From Inconstantimicrobium porci (GTDB lineage Bacteria; Bacillota; Clostridia; Clostridiales; Clostridiaceae): a DNA stretch of 64,000 bases. Location: contig NZ_VULX01000003.1 in NCBI RefSeq assembly GCF_009696465.1, positions 1 to 64,000 on the forward strand. The letters are read 5' to 3'. A program made the translations under genes and the position numbers. The notes beneath the pieces were generated by a model. It saw only the letters and a program-made list of their open reading frames with translations, made no database searches and had not been told where the DNA came from. Shown here one piece after another: positions 26,209-35,144 of the stretch (its first letter is position 1; each line of letters begins with the position of its first letter).

Positions 26209-26234
26209 AACACTTCTTATTGAAGTGTTTTTTT
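26209..26234 (+). terminator. SAM-controlled attenuator terminator
   Basis: AACACTTC (26209-26216) pairs with GAAGTGTT (26222-26229) with loop TTATT, followed by a run of T. Its 5' half overlaps the antiterminator pairing site. Confidence 0.9.
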
Positions 26235-26245
26235 AATGTCTAGTG

Positions 26246-26337
26246 AATTGCATTGAAAAAAGTGAAATTTTAATGCTGTAAAGCGTTGAAAACAAAGGGT
26301 TTACACATTTGTGTAAAAGGATGGTAGAATGCAATTT
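26246..26337 (+). ncRNA. Unrecognised 92-nt structured element, copy 1
   Basis: This element aligns without gaps to 29725-29816 (71 of 92 identical). The ends AATTGCATT and AATGCAATT close a stem. Inside lie TTGAAAA/TTTTAA and a hairpin TTTACAC-ATTT-GTGTAAA, and the strictly kept segments TAAAG, TTGAAA and ATGGTAGAATGCAATTT. It follows the SAM attenuator and precedes the ECF S-component gene, so it is in that gene's leader. It does not match riboswitch classes I can recall. Confidence 0.65.
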
Positions 26338-26371
26338 AGTCCTTATATGTAAAAATAGTATGCTTTTATGG

Positions 26372-26399
26372 TTGACTTTATTATTGAAAAGATTATTAC
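26372..26399 (+). promoter_or_regulatory. Possible second promoter for the ECF S component
   Basis: TTGACT (26372-26377) is followed after 16 nt by TATTAC (26394-26399). The match is weak, but it would allow transcription independent of the SAM switch. Confidence 0.3.
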
Positions 26400-26441
26400 A
26401 ATATATTAAGTTTTATATTATTTACAAGGGGGAATGAACTT

Positions 26442-27002
26442 ATGAATAAATCAAAGGAAATGACAATTAAAACTATTGTTGCTATTGGTATTGGTGCAGC
26501 AGTATTTATAATACTTGCAAGATTTGCAAGCATACCCACATTTATTCCAAATACCGAAATAGAGATTGTATATGCATTTTTAGCATTAATGTCAGTTATT
26601 TTTGGACCTATTGCAGGTCTTGCTATAGGACTTATAGGTCATTCATTAAAGGATCTAATTGCTTATGGAATGCCATGGTTTAGCTGGGCCATAGCATCAG
26701 GAGTTGTAGGGCTTGTAATTGGTCTTGCAAAAAGTAAGATAAATATTGAAGAAGGAAATTTCGGTAAAAAACAGATTCTTATCTTTAACATTTATCAGAT
26801 TATAGCTAATGCAGCAGCTTGGTTTGTAGTTGCACCATTATTAGATATAATAATCTATAGCGAACCTGCAAAGAAAGTATTTATTCAGGGAGCTATTGCT
26901 GGAATTTCTAATATACTTTGTGTAGCAGTTTTAGGTACAATTCTACTTGCAGGTTATGCAAAAACAAAAGTTAAAAGCGGAAGTCTTTCTAAGGAAGACT
27001 AA
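26442..27002 (+). CDS. ECF transporter S component (UPF0397/ECF-ribofla_trS-like)
   Basis: The 186-residue membrane protein has five or six helices and features of the ECF S fold: [38 protein letters not shown] and a conserved GMPWFSWAI. It supplies substrate specificity for the EcfA/EcfT genes downstream. The SAM-I riboswitch upstream suggests methionine, a precursor or another SAM-related compound as substrate; that is inference. AAGGGGG precedes the ATG. A terminator-like hairpin follows, which may set S component in excess over ATPase. Confidence 0.88.
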   Translation: MNKSKEMTIKTIVAIGIGAAVFIILARFASIPTFIPNTEIEIVYAFLALMSVIFGPIAGLAIGLIGHSLKDLIAYGMPWFSWAIASGVVGLVIGLAKSKINIEEGNFGKKQILIFNIYQIIANAAAWFVVAPLLDIIIYSEPAKKVFIQGAIAGISNILCVAVLGTILLAGYAKTKVKSGSLSKED

Positions 27003-27015
27003 TAAAATTACTAAT

Positions 27016-27065
27016 AAGGTTGTCGAAATTCTTAGACTTGGGATTGAGGCAGCCTTGGTTTTTTT
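27016..27065 (+). terminator. Internal terminator between the S component and the ATPase
   Basis: AAGGTTGTC (27016-27024) pairs with GGCAGCCTT (27048-27056) using two G-T pairs, followed by seven T. It probably allows partial read-through. Confidence 0.65.
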
Positions 27066-27160
27066 AATATATATTAAATTATTTTAAATAATATTATACA
27101 TATTAAACAAAATAGTTTATCATATTGTAGTAATATACTCGTTAAGAAGGAGCGTTTTGT

Positions 27161-28867
27161 ATGAAGAAACCTATAATAGAATTTAATAACTTTTCTTTTA
27201 AGTACAATGCTCAGACAAAACCCACATTAAATAATATTAATTTGACTATATATGAGGGTGAGAAAGTTTTAATTGTCGGACCATCAGGTTCAGGCAAGAG
27301 CACAATATCTAATTGCATAAATGGACTAATACCTTTTCGATATAAAGGTGATATTCAGGGAAGCCTGAAAATTAAAGGCATAGAAACAAGATATTTAAGC
27401 ATAGCGATGCTTTCTAATATGGTAGGAACTGTTCTTCAGGACCCAGACAGCCAGTTTATAGGTCTGACAGTTGGGGAAGATATAGCATTTAAGCTTGAAA
27501 ATGACTGCGTTGATATAGAAGAAATGAAAAGACGTGTAAGGTTAGCAGCAGAAATTGTAGATATAGATAAGAGACTTGATTCAGCACCAAATAATCTTTC
27601 AGGAGGACAGAAACAGAGAGTTTCACTTGCTGGAACAATGGTAGGAGATGCAGAAATACTGCTATTTGATGAACCACTTGCAAATCTTGATCCTGCTACA
27701 GGTAAGACATCTATAGAGCTTATCGATAAGATTAAAAGAGAAAGAAATAAAACAATTATCATAATAGAGCATAGACTGGAAGATGTTCTTCATTGTGATG
27801 TTGACAGAGTTATAATAGTTGATAATGGAACTATACTTGCTGATATGCCACCTAATAAGCTTTTATGTACGGAAATTTTAAAACAGACAGGTATCAGGGA
27901 GCCTTTATACATAACAGCACTAAAATATGCGGGTGTTAAGATAGATGAGAGTATGCATCCCGAAGATATAAATATTCTTGATATTGATAAGTTCAATGAA
28001 AAACTTAAAGAATGGTTTAGGATAACTGATAGAGGTTTACATAAAGAAGAGGCTGAAAGTATTCTTGAAGTTAAAAATGTAGACTTTAGCTATAATGGCA
28101 GAAGAAAGATACTTAATAATCTTTCCTTTGATGTTAAGAAGGGCGAGATGTTAAGTGTTATAGGTAAGAATGGTGCTGGAAAGTCTACAATTTCTAAGCT
28201 TATATGTGGATTCTATAAGCCGACAAAAGGCGATATTCTTTACAAAGGAAAGAGTATTTTAAAGGATAGTATAAAAGAACGTGCTGAAAAAATAGGTATG
28301 GTAATGCAGAATCCTAATCAGATGATTTCTAAGACAATGATCTTTGACGAAGTAGCGCTAGGTCTTAGAGTTAGAGGAGTTTCTGAGGATGAAGTTAAGG
28401 AGAGAGTATTTAATACATTAAAGGTATGCGGATTATTCCCATTCCGTAACTGGCCTATATCAGCATTAAGTTTTGGACAGAAGAAACGTGTTACTATAGC
28501 TTCTATATTAGTATTAAATCCTGATATCATAATACTTGATGAACCTACAGCAGGACAGGACTTTAATCACTACACTGAAATTATGGAGTTCTTAAAGAAA
28601 ATCAATGAAAGAGGAATTACCATAATAATGATTACTCACGATATGCATCTTATGGTGGAGTATACAGACAGGGCTGTAGTACTTTGTGATGGTGAGAAAA
28701 TTGCTGATGATGAAGCAATTAATATTCTTACTGATGATGGTATAATTAAAAAAGCAAATCTTAAAGAAACTTCAGTATATCAGCTCGCTCTAAAAGCAGG
28801 AATTGAAGATCCTAAAGAGTTTTCAGTGAGGTTTGTTGATTATGACAGGAGGATAAGAAATAAATGA
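27161..28867 (+). CDS. ECF transporter fused ATPase (two EcfA-type domains)
   Basis: The 568-residue protein contains two complete ABC ATPase domains: residues about 5-245 (GPSGSGKST, LSGGQKQR, LLFDEPLANLD) and about 295-535 (GKNGAGKST, LSFGQKKR, IILDEPTAGQD). This fused form replaces separate EcfA and EcfA'. It energizes uptake with the S and T components. The stop overlaps the ATG of the T component by 4 bp, so they are translationally coupled. Confidence 0.93.
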   Translation: MKKPIIEFNNFSFKYNAQTKPTLNNINLTIYEGEKVLIVGPSGSGKSTISNCINGLIPFRYKGDIQGSLKIKGIETRYLSIAMLSNMVGTVLQDPDSQFIGLTVGEDIAFKLENDCVDIEEMKRRVRLAAEIVDIDKRLDSAPNNLSGGQKQRVSLAGTMVGDAEILLFDEPLANLDPATGKTSIELIDKIKRERNKTIIIIEHRLEDVLHCDVDRVIIVDNGTILADMPPNKLLCTEILKQTGIREPLYITALKYAGVKIDESMHPEDINILDIDKFNEKLKEWFRITDRGLHKEEAESILEVKNVDFSYNGRRKILNNLSFDVKKGEMLSVIGKNGAGKSTISKLICGFYKPTKGDILYKGKSILKDSIKERAEKIGMVMQNPNQMISKTMIFDEVALGLRVRGVSEDEVKERVFNTLKVCGLFPFRNWPISALSFGQKKRVTIASILVLNPDIIILDEPTAGQDFNHYTEIMEFLKKINERGITIIMITHDMHLMVEYTDRAVVLCDGEKIADDEAINILTDDGIIKKANLKETSVYQLALKAGIEDPKEFSVRFVDYDRRIRNK

Positions 28868-29694
28868 ATGAAGTAATGCTTGAGTATACAGACCTAGATT
28901 CGCCGGTGCATAAGCTTACTGGAGCAACTAAGCTTATATGCCTTATACTATGGGCATTTGCATCAATGATAACTTATGATACGCGTATCCTGGCATTTAT
29001 GGTTATTGCAGGTCTTGTAATTTTCAAGATTTCAAAGGTAAAGTTTAAGCAGGTATCTTTTGTATTCTATTTTATACTTGTTTTTTTACTTATAAATAAT
29101 ATCGCAATATTTTTATTGTCTCCTTTAGAAGGTGTAGAGATTTATGGCACAAGGACTGATTTATTTAAAATAGCAGGACCATATGTCGTTACAAAGGAAC
29201 AATTATTTTATCATTTAAACATAACTTTGAAATATTTTTCAATAATACCTATAGCACTTTTATTTATGGTTGCTACAAATCCAAGTGAATTTGCTTCTTC
29301 ACTTAATAGAATAGGTGTTAGCTATAAAATAGCATATTCAGTATCTTTAGCATTAAGATATATACCTGATATACAGCATGATTATAGAAATATTTCATTT
29401 GCACAACAAGCAAGAGGAATAGAGCTTTCTAAAAAAGCTAAACTTATAGATAGAATTAAAGGGTCAGCATCAATTATTATGCCACTTATTTTATCAAGTC
29501 TTGATAGAATAGATGTAATAAGCTCAGCAATGGAGCTTAGAGCCTTTGGAAATAAGAAAAAAAGGACATGGTATAGCGCTAGACCTTTCAGAATGATGGA
29601 TTATATATCTATAGGACTTCTAGTTGTTTTACTTGCAGTATCACTAGCCTTTATTTATATAAATGGCGGAAGATACTACAATCCTTTTGTTTAA
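28864..29694 (+). CDS. ECF transporter T component (EcfT)
   Basis: The 276-residue membrane protein has the EcfT opening DLDSPVHKLTGATKL and the two coupling-helix motifs, AQQARGIEL and AMELRAFGNKK (Ala-Arg-Gly and Arg-Ala-type), that contact the ATPase grooves. It completes the S-A-T operon. The 92-nt element copy 2 begins 30 bp after the stop. Confidence 0.92.
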   Translation: MNEVMLEYTDLDSPVHKLTGATKLICLILWAFASMITYDTRILAFMVIAGLVIFKISKVKFKQVSFVFYFILVFLLINNIAIFLLSPLEGVEIYGTRTDLFKIAGPYVVTKEQLFYHLNITLKYFSIIPIALLFMVATNPSEFASSLNRIGVSYKIAYSVSLALRYIPDIQHDYRNISFAQQARGIELSKKAKLIDRIKGSASIIMPLILSSLDRIDVISSAMELRAFGNKKKRTWYSARPFRMMDYISIGLLVVLLAVSLAFIYINGGRYYNPFV

Positions 29695-29724
29695 TGTATA
29701 ATTTATAATGTGAATAATAAAGGA

Positions 29725-29816
29725 AATTGCATTGAAAAATATCGTTTTTTAATATCATAAAGTCTTGAAATTAAAGTGGTTGTACGTTCGTGTAAAAGAA
29801 TGGTAGAATGCAATTT
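29725..29816 (+). ncRNA. Unrecognised 92-nt structured element, copy 2
   Basis: This is a gapless copy of 26246-26337. The inner hairpin reads TTGTACG-TTCG-TGTAA, where changes against copy 1 keep pairing through G-T or compensating bases. The A/T stem is TTGAAAAA/TTTTTTAA. It lies after the last gene of the ECF operon and before an exceptionally long hairpin, so it could be a 3'-UTR element or a separate small RNA. Confidence 0.65.
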
Positions 29817-29834
29817 CATCCTTTAGTAATCTAA

Positions 29835-29918
29835 GGGTTGCAAAACATATGAAGAAACGACCTTAAGAGACTTTAAGGAACGACGTCGGTTTCGGAATAT
29901 GTCTTGCAACTCTTTTTT
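29835..29918 (+). terminator. Very long hairpin terminator after the ECF operon and 92-nt element
   Basis: Nested arms pair in order: GTTGCAA/TTGCAAC, ACATAT/ATATGT, GAAACGAC/GTCGGTTTC (one bulge), CCTTAA/TTAAGG with a GAGACT loop. The total is about 27 bp, followed by six T. It is much longer than the other terminators here. Confidence 0.8.
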
Positions 29919-29943
29919 AATGAAGATAATCTCATAGCTTCGA

Positions 29944-30813
29944 TCAATCAAGAGAAAATTCATTTATAAAATTCTGTGCAACAGTTGATAAGTATCTATT
30001 CTTTTTGTAAATGGCAGAAATTTGTGTTGTCAGCTTAGTATTTTGTATTTCCTTATAGATAAGATTATTATTGCTGGCAAGATTATATGCTGATTTAGGA
30101 AGGATTCCAATGCCAAAGCCAGCATTAGCCCAGAGAATAGTAGTTCTTGCATCATCATTTTTGCAGAAAATATTAGGTTCAAAGTTTTCTTTTATGCAGC
30201 AGTCTTTAATCAGCTGTTCAAAACGTCTGTATAATATCAGTGGTTTGTTTTTTAATTCTTTAATTGAAACCACGTTTTTTGATTCTTTCCAGTCATATTT
30301 CTTATTCATTATGGCAATCATTGGTTCTTTTTCTGCATAGATGCAGTTATATGATGAGTTGTTAAATGGTGTTCTGACAATACCTATCTCAATTATGCCT
30401 TCATCAAGAAGATCGAGTACTTTAAATGTATTTCCTTCATATAATTCAAATTTTACATCAGGGTATTTTAAGACGAATTCATTCATTCTGCTGTTTAATA
30501 GGATTGTACCTGATGATGAAACTGTACCTATCTTAAGTGTTCCTGAAAATCCTTTTTTTAAATCAAGTATTTCATTAACTGTGGAGTCGGATAAATTTAA
30601 TATCTGTGAGGCCCTGTCTCTTAGTATCTTTCCTGCATCAGTTAATTCTATATGACGTGAACCTCTTTTTATCAGCTCTATGCCCAGTTCGTTTTCAAGA
30701 TTCTTAAGCTGCTGGCTTAGTGGAGGCTGTGCAATATGAAGTCTCTTAGCAGCAGATGTTATTTGTCCTTCTTCAGCTATTGTTAAAAAGTATTTTAATT
30801 GTTTTAAATCCAT
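29944..30813 (-). CDS. LysR family transcriptional regulator
   Basis: The 289-residue protein has the LysR helix-turn-helix (QITSAAKRLHIAQPPLSQQL, 16-35) and a two-lobed effector-binding domain (about 90-289). The ATG at 30813 follows GAGGAGA by 5 nt; an upstream in-frame start lacks such a site. It is divergent from the ABC exporter pair with about 130 bp between starts, the usual position for a regulator of those genes. Effector unknown. Confidence 0.9.
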   Translation of the reverse strand: MDLKQLKYFLTIAEEGQITSAAKRLHIAQPPLSQQLKNLENELGIELIKRGSRHIELTDAGKILRDRASQILNLSDSTVNEILDLKKGFSGTLKIGTVSSSGTILLNSRMNEFVLKYPDVKFELYEGNTFKVLDLLDEGIIEIGIVRTPFNNSSYNCIYAEKEPMIAIMNKKYDWKESKNVVSIKELKNKPLILYRRFEQLIKDCCIKENFEPNIFCKNDDARTTILWANAGFGIGILPKSAYNLASNNNLIYKEIQNTKLTTQISAIYKKNRYLSTVAQNFINEFSLD

Positions 30814-30946
30814 TACGTCTCCTCTACATATCTTTTTCATATATTAAACATATAAAACAAGTATTATTAATATGGAAATAACTATGCTAAAATAATAGCT
30901 GAAATTTATGGAAAAAACAACATATATGGAAAGGTGGACTAATAAT

Positions 30947-32689
30947 ATGTTTAAATTACTGCCATATTTAAAAAATTATAAGAAGGAGTGCATTATTGCT
31001 CCTATATTTAAATTGTTTGAGGCAATACTTGAACTTATTCTTCCTACAATTATGGCACTTGTAATAAATAATGGCGTTATGAAGCATGACACAAACTACG
31101 TAATAAAAATGGGAATTATCATGATTGGAATGTCATGCCTTGGATACTGTAGTTCTCTTGTGTGCCAGTATCTTGCGTCTAAAGCGTCACAGGGGGTTGG
31201 GACTGAACTTAGAAATGAACTGTTTATACATATGTCATCTCTTTCTTATGCAGAGATTGATGATATAGGAACATCATCTCTTATTAATAGAATTACAAAC
31301 GATGTCAACCAGGTTCAGACAGCTGTAGCTATGCTTTTAAGACTTGTATCAAGAGCTCCATTTATATGTATGGGGGCAATTGTAATGTCAATGATTCTTA
31401 ATCTCAAGCTATCATTCATTTTGTTTTGTACAGCACCATTTTTTGCAATTATTTTATATTTATTTATGTCAAGAACTGCACCTATGTATAAAAAGTATCA
31501 GAAGAGGCTTGATGATCTTGGTAGTATACTAAGAGAAAATCTTATGGGTGTAAGAGTCATAAGAGCATTTGTAAAGACTAATGATGAATCTCAAAGATTT
31601 GATAAATCTAATGATGAATTATCATCCGCAGCAATCAGAATTGGTAAGATATCAGCACTTTTAAATCCGCTTACTTCACTTGTAATGAATTTTGCAATAA
31701 TCGTGCTTTTATGGACAGGAGCTGTAGAAATTAATGCTGGCAGCATGTCACCAGGAGTTATTATCACATTCATTAATTATATAACTCAGATACTGCTTGC
31801 ACTACTTGTTGTATCTAATCTTATCATACTGTTTACAAAGGCATCTGCATCTGCTTCGCGTATAAATGAAGTGCTTGAGATGAAGTCATCAATAGTAGAA
31901 AACAGCAATGATATTTCAGTAAATAGCAGTGATAAAATGATAGAATTTAATGATGTTACTTTTAGATATAGTGATTCAGGTGATGCAGTACTTCAGAATA
32001 TTTCTTTTATAATTAATAAGGGCGAAACTGTAGGAGTAATAGGAGGTACAGGTTCCGGAAAATCAACTATGATTAATCTTATACCAAGATTCTATGATGT
32101 TATGCAGGGAAGTGTATTAGTTAATAATAATGATGTTAGAAACTACAGTCTTGAAGAACTTAGAAAAATGATCAGCCTTGTACCGCAGAAGACTGAATTA
32201 TTTACAGGTACTATAGCTGAAAATTTAAAGTTTGGCAATGAAAATGCTTCAGATGATGAAATTAAAAAAGCAGCAGAAATAGCTCAGGCGTCTGAATTTA
32301 TAAGTTATCTTAAAGACGGATATGATACTATTGTAGAACGTGGTGGAGCAAACTTCTCAGGAGGACAGAAACAGCGTCTTTCAATTGCCAGAGCCCTTGC
32401 TAAAAAAAGCGACATACTTATTCTTGATGATTCTTCAAGTGCACTTGATCTTGCTACTGATGCTGCACTTAGACATGCCATCAGTGATAATTTTAAGGAC
32501 CTTACAGTTATCGTAGTTTCTCAGAGATCAAGCTCTGTAAAATCATGCGACAAGATTATCGTATTTGATGATGGAAAGATAGCTGGCTTTGGAAAACATG
32601 ATGAACTGATAGAGCAATGTGAAGTCTACAATGAAATTGTAAGATCACAGTTATCAGATGAGGAGGCAGCTGTAAGTTATGAAAAATAA
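30947..32689 (+). CDS. Heterodimeric ABC exporter, subunit with degenerate ATP site
   Basis: The 580-residue half-transporter has six membrane helices (to about 310) and one ATPase domain: GGTGSGKST, FSGGQKQRLS, LILDDSSSALD. The residue after Walker B Asp is Asp rather than Glu, and the H-loop is VVSQRSSS with Gln instead of His. This is the non-catalytic site pattern of TM287/BmrC-type heterodimers. The ATG at 30947 is taken; an ATG at 30908 in frame is also possible. It overlaps its partner gene by 11 bp and probably exports drugs or lipids. Confidence 0.9.
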   Translation: MFKLLPYLKNYKKECIIAPIFKLFEAILELILPTIMALVINNGVMKHDTNYVIKMGIIMIGMSCLGYCSSLVCQYLASKASQGVGTELRNELFIHMSSLSYAEIDDIGTSSLINRITNDVNQVQTAVAMLLRLVSRAPFICMGAIVMSMILNLKLSFILFCTAPFFAIILYLFMSRTAPMYKKYQKRLDDLGSILRENLMGVRVIRAFVKTNDESQRFDKSNDELSSAAIRIGKISALLNPLTSLVMNFAIIVLLWTGAVEINAGSMSPGVIITFINYITQILLALLVVSNLIILFTKASASASRINEVLEMKSSIVENSNDISVNSSDKMIEFNDVTFRYSDSGDAVLQNISFIINKGETVGVIGGTGSGKSTMINLIPRFYDVMQGSVLVNNNDVRNYSLEELRKMISLVPQKTELFTGTIAENLKFGNENASDDEIKKAAEIAQASEFISYLKDGYDTIVERGGANFSGGQKQRLSIARALAKKSDILILDDSSSALDLATDAALRHAISDNFKDLTVIVVSQRSSSVKSCDKIIVFDDGKIAGFGKHDELIEQCEVYNEIVRSQLSDEEAAVSYEK

Positions 32690-34409
32690 GAATACATTTA
32701 AGAGAATATTTGAGTACTTAAAGGAAAGTAAAAGAAATCTAATAGCTGCCTTTATATGTGCAGTCATTAGTGTAATTCTAAGTCTTATAGGTCCTATTCT
32801 TATTGGACATGCTATAGATATGATGATTACAAAAGGTAATGTTAATTTTAAAAGTATTATTATGATACTTATTGAGCTTGTAGTTGTTTATAGTTTTGGG
32901 TTTCTGTTTACATGGATACTTACTTATCTTACAAATACAATTTCCTATAATACTGTAAGAAGTATGCGTAAAGATTTGTTCGATAAGATAAATTCTCTGC
33001 CGCTTTATTTTTTTGATACTAATGCACATGGAGATATAATCAGCAGATTTATCAATGATACCGATGCTATATCAGACGGACTTTTGCAGGGGATAACTAC
33101 AATGATGACAGGTATAGCTACAATTATTGGGGCTATAGCTTTCATGGTATCTATAAACTGGATTATGGCTTTAATAGTTATTTTATCAGCGCCTTTAACT
33201 TATTTTATGGCTAGGTACATTACAATAAACTGTCAGAAATATTTTAAGGCTCAGGCAACAGAGCTTGGCAGATTAAATGGTTATGTAGAAGAAATAGTTA
33301 GTGGTCAGAAGACAGTTAAAGCTTTCAGTTATGAAAAGAAGTCTTTTGATAATTTTAAAGAAGTGAACAACAGTTTATATAATGTTGGAGTTAAATCTCA
33401 GTTCTTTGGAGCACTTGTAAATCCATCAACAAGACTTATAAATAATGTTGTCTATGCAGTAGTGGGAATGATAGGAAGTGTTATTTCAATACTAGGCATG
33501 ATTACAATTGGAGATATTTCAAGTTTCCTTATTTACTCTAATCTGTTTTCAAAACCATTTAACGAAATAACAGGAGTATTTACGCAGATTCAGTCTGCAG
33601 CTGCTTCAGCACAGCGTGTATTTGATATACTAGATATGGAAAGTGAAGAAGATGAATCTCAGAAAGCAAGTATTAATAAATGCGTTGGTAATGTAAAGTT
33701 TGAAGATGTTGAATTCTCTTACGATAAGAGTAAGAAATTAATTACTAATCTCAGCTTTGAAGCAGAAAGTGGTCATAAGATTGCGATTGTCGGTAAAACG
33801 GGGGCAGGAAAAACAACTATCGTTAACCTGCTTATGCGCTTTTATGATATTGACAATGGACATATATACTTAGATGGAGTGGATACAAAAAAGATTACAA
33901 GGGACAGCTTAAGATCAAATTTTGCCATGGTCCTTCAGGAAACATTCCTTTTTGGTGATACAATTGCTAATAATATAGCTTATGGCAGCAGGGATGCAGC
34001 AAGAGAAGAGATTATAGCAGCAGCTAAGATGGCTGATGCAGACAGCTTCATAAGAAAGCTGCCAAATGGATATGATACAGTTATCAGTGATTCAGGTTCA
34101 AATTTATCACAGGGACAGAAGCAGCTGCTTACAATAGCACGTGCAATGCTTCAGAATCCACCGATTGTCATACTTGATGAAGCAACAAGCAATATTGATA
34201 CTAGAACTGAACTTAAAATACAGGCTGCTTTTGAAAAAGTAATGGAAGGCAGAACAAGCTTTATAATTGCCCACAGACTTTCAACAATTGAAGGAGCAGA
34301 CATGATTCTTGTAATGGATCATGGAAACATAGTTGAAAAAGGAACACATAAAGAATTATTAAAGCAGGACGGTGTCTACGCATCAATCTACAAGAGCCAG
34401 TTTGCATAA
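32679..34409 (+). CDS. Heterodimeric ABC exporter, catalytic subunit
   Basis: The 576-residue half-transporter has six helices and an ATPase domain with GKTGAGKTT, Walker B VILDEATSNID with the catalytic Glu, and H-loop IAHRLST. The signature is LSQGQKQLL, a common variant on this side. It supplies the active ATP site in combination with the upstream subunit. Confidence 0.93.
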   Translation: MKNKNTFKRIFEYLKESKRNLIAAFICAVISVILSLIGPILIGHAIDMMITKGNVNFKSIIMILIELVVVYSFGFLFTWILTYLTNTISYNTVRSMRKDLFDKINSLPLYFFDTNAHGDIISRFINDTDAISDGLLQGITTMMTGIATIIGAIAFMVSINWIMALIVILSAPLTYFMARYITINCQKYFKAQATELGRLNGYVEEIVSGQKTVKAFSYEKKSFDNFKEVNNSLYNVGVKSQFFGALVNPSTRLINNVVYAVVGMIGSVISILGMITIGDISSFLIYSNLFSKPFNEITGVFTQIQSAAASAQRVFDILDMESEEDESQKASINKCVGNVKFEDVEFSYDKSKKLITNLSFEAESGHKIAIVGKTGAGKTTIVNLLMRFYDIDNGHIYLDGVDTKKITRDSLRSNFAMVLQETFLFGDTIANNIAYGSRDAAREEIIAAAKMADADSFIRKLPNGYDTVISDSGSNLSQGQKQLLTIARAMLQNPPIVILDEATSNIDTRTELKIQAAFEKVMEGRTSFIIAHRLSTIEGADMILVMDHGNIVEKGTHKELLKQDGVYASIYKSQFA

Positions 34410-34476
34410 AATATTTTAAATAATATATGTTTAGAAATAACAAACTCGATAAATGTTAATTTGAAGATAAGATAAG

Positions 34477-34545
34477 AAAGCAGAGAAAGTGTAACGAATA
34501 AATTCCATCCAGTTCTCATATCTCTAATTTCAACTCTCTAATCTT
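34477..34545 (-). repeat. Purine/pyrimidine-strand intergenic repeat shared with 44.2-44.4 kb
   Basis: On the minus strand the segment reads as GAGA/TAGAG-rich words followed by GGAT-N2-AATTTATTCG. The same GGAT...AATTTATTCG block occurs (minus strand) at 44323-44339, next to similar GAGA words. Located between two convergent operons. Confidence 0.5.
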
Positions 34546-34597
34546 TTTTGAATTTCAGTTTATCAGGTTTTTAATGTTAAATTTAGTTTGTTGCAAA

Positions 34598-35131
34598 TTA
34601 TAGGTTTTCTGCTAGAGCGTATAGGTTGTCTATCTCATCTTTTTTCATCATTTTTTCTGTTATCAAGCTTATAATTATTACTCCAGGCAGATCTATTACA
34701 AATCTCCAGAATGTAAAAGTTATGCCTATTCCTGAAATCTCAAATAAAAGTGTTGATATTTTAATTACACACCATGCATTCATAAAAAGCAGTATGTTGC
34801 TGAATTTTACACCTTTTCTCATAAGCACTGGTATGAAAGGAAATGCTGCATACATAGGGCCGGCTGCGATGCTGGCAATTAGTATGGTTATTAGTATTCC
34901 ACTAATACCTGAGCTTTCTCCCATGTGTTTCATGAATTTTTCTCTTGGAATCCAGACGTCCATAAGTCCCAGCATTATCATGATTGGAGGTACGACGGTT
35001 AACATCTGCAGTAAGCTGGAAAAGGCAGTATTAAGTACATTTATCCCAATATCATGATTGATCATAAAGATAATAAGTGTAAATATAATCATGATTAAAA
35101 AAAATTTATAACGAATAATTAATTTCCTCAT
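34598..35131 (-). CDS. Second half of a split ArsP/YraQ-like permease
   Basis: The 177-residue membrane protein has about five helices and the COG0701-type pattern GPMYAAFPFIPVLMRKG and LFMNAWCVIKI. Normal family members are single chains of about 300-330 residues with two such halves. The ATG at 35131 follows AGGAGG, 13 bp after the stop of the other half. Both halves have intact starts, so this looks like a stable two-gene form, not a frameshift. Possible metal or metalloid efflux; substrate unknown. Confidence 0.75.
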   Translation of the reverse strand: MRKLIIRYKFFLIMIIFTLIIFMINHDIGINVLNTAFSSLLQMLTVVPPIMIMLGLMDVWIPREKFMKHMGESSGISGILITILIASIAAGPMYAAFPFIPVLMRKGVKFSNILLFMNAWCVIKISTLLFEISGIGITFTFWRFVIDLPGVIIISLITEKMMKKDEIDNLYALAENL

Positions 35132-35144
35132 TTTTAACCTCCTA

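Noticed and set aside
29725-29816. Second SAM riboswitch at the end of the ECF operon
   Set aside because: It lacks the S-box core words seen at 26061 and 37430 and instead matches the 92-nt element.
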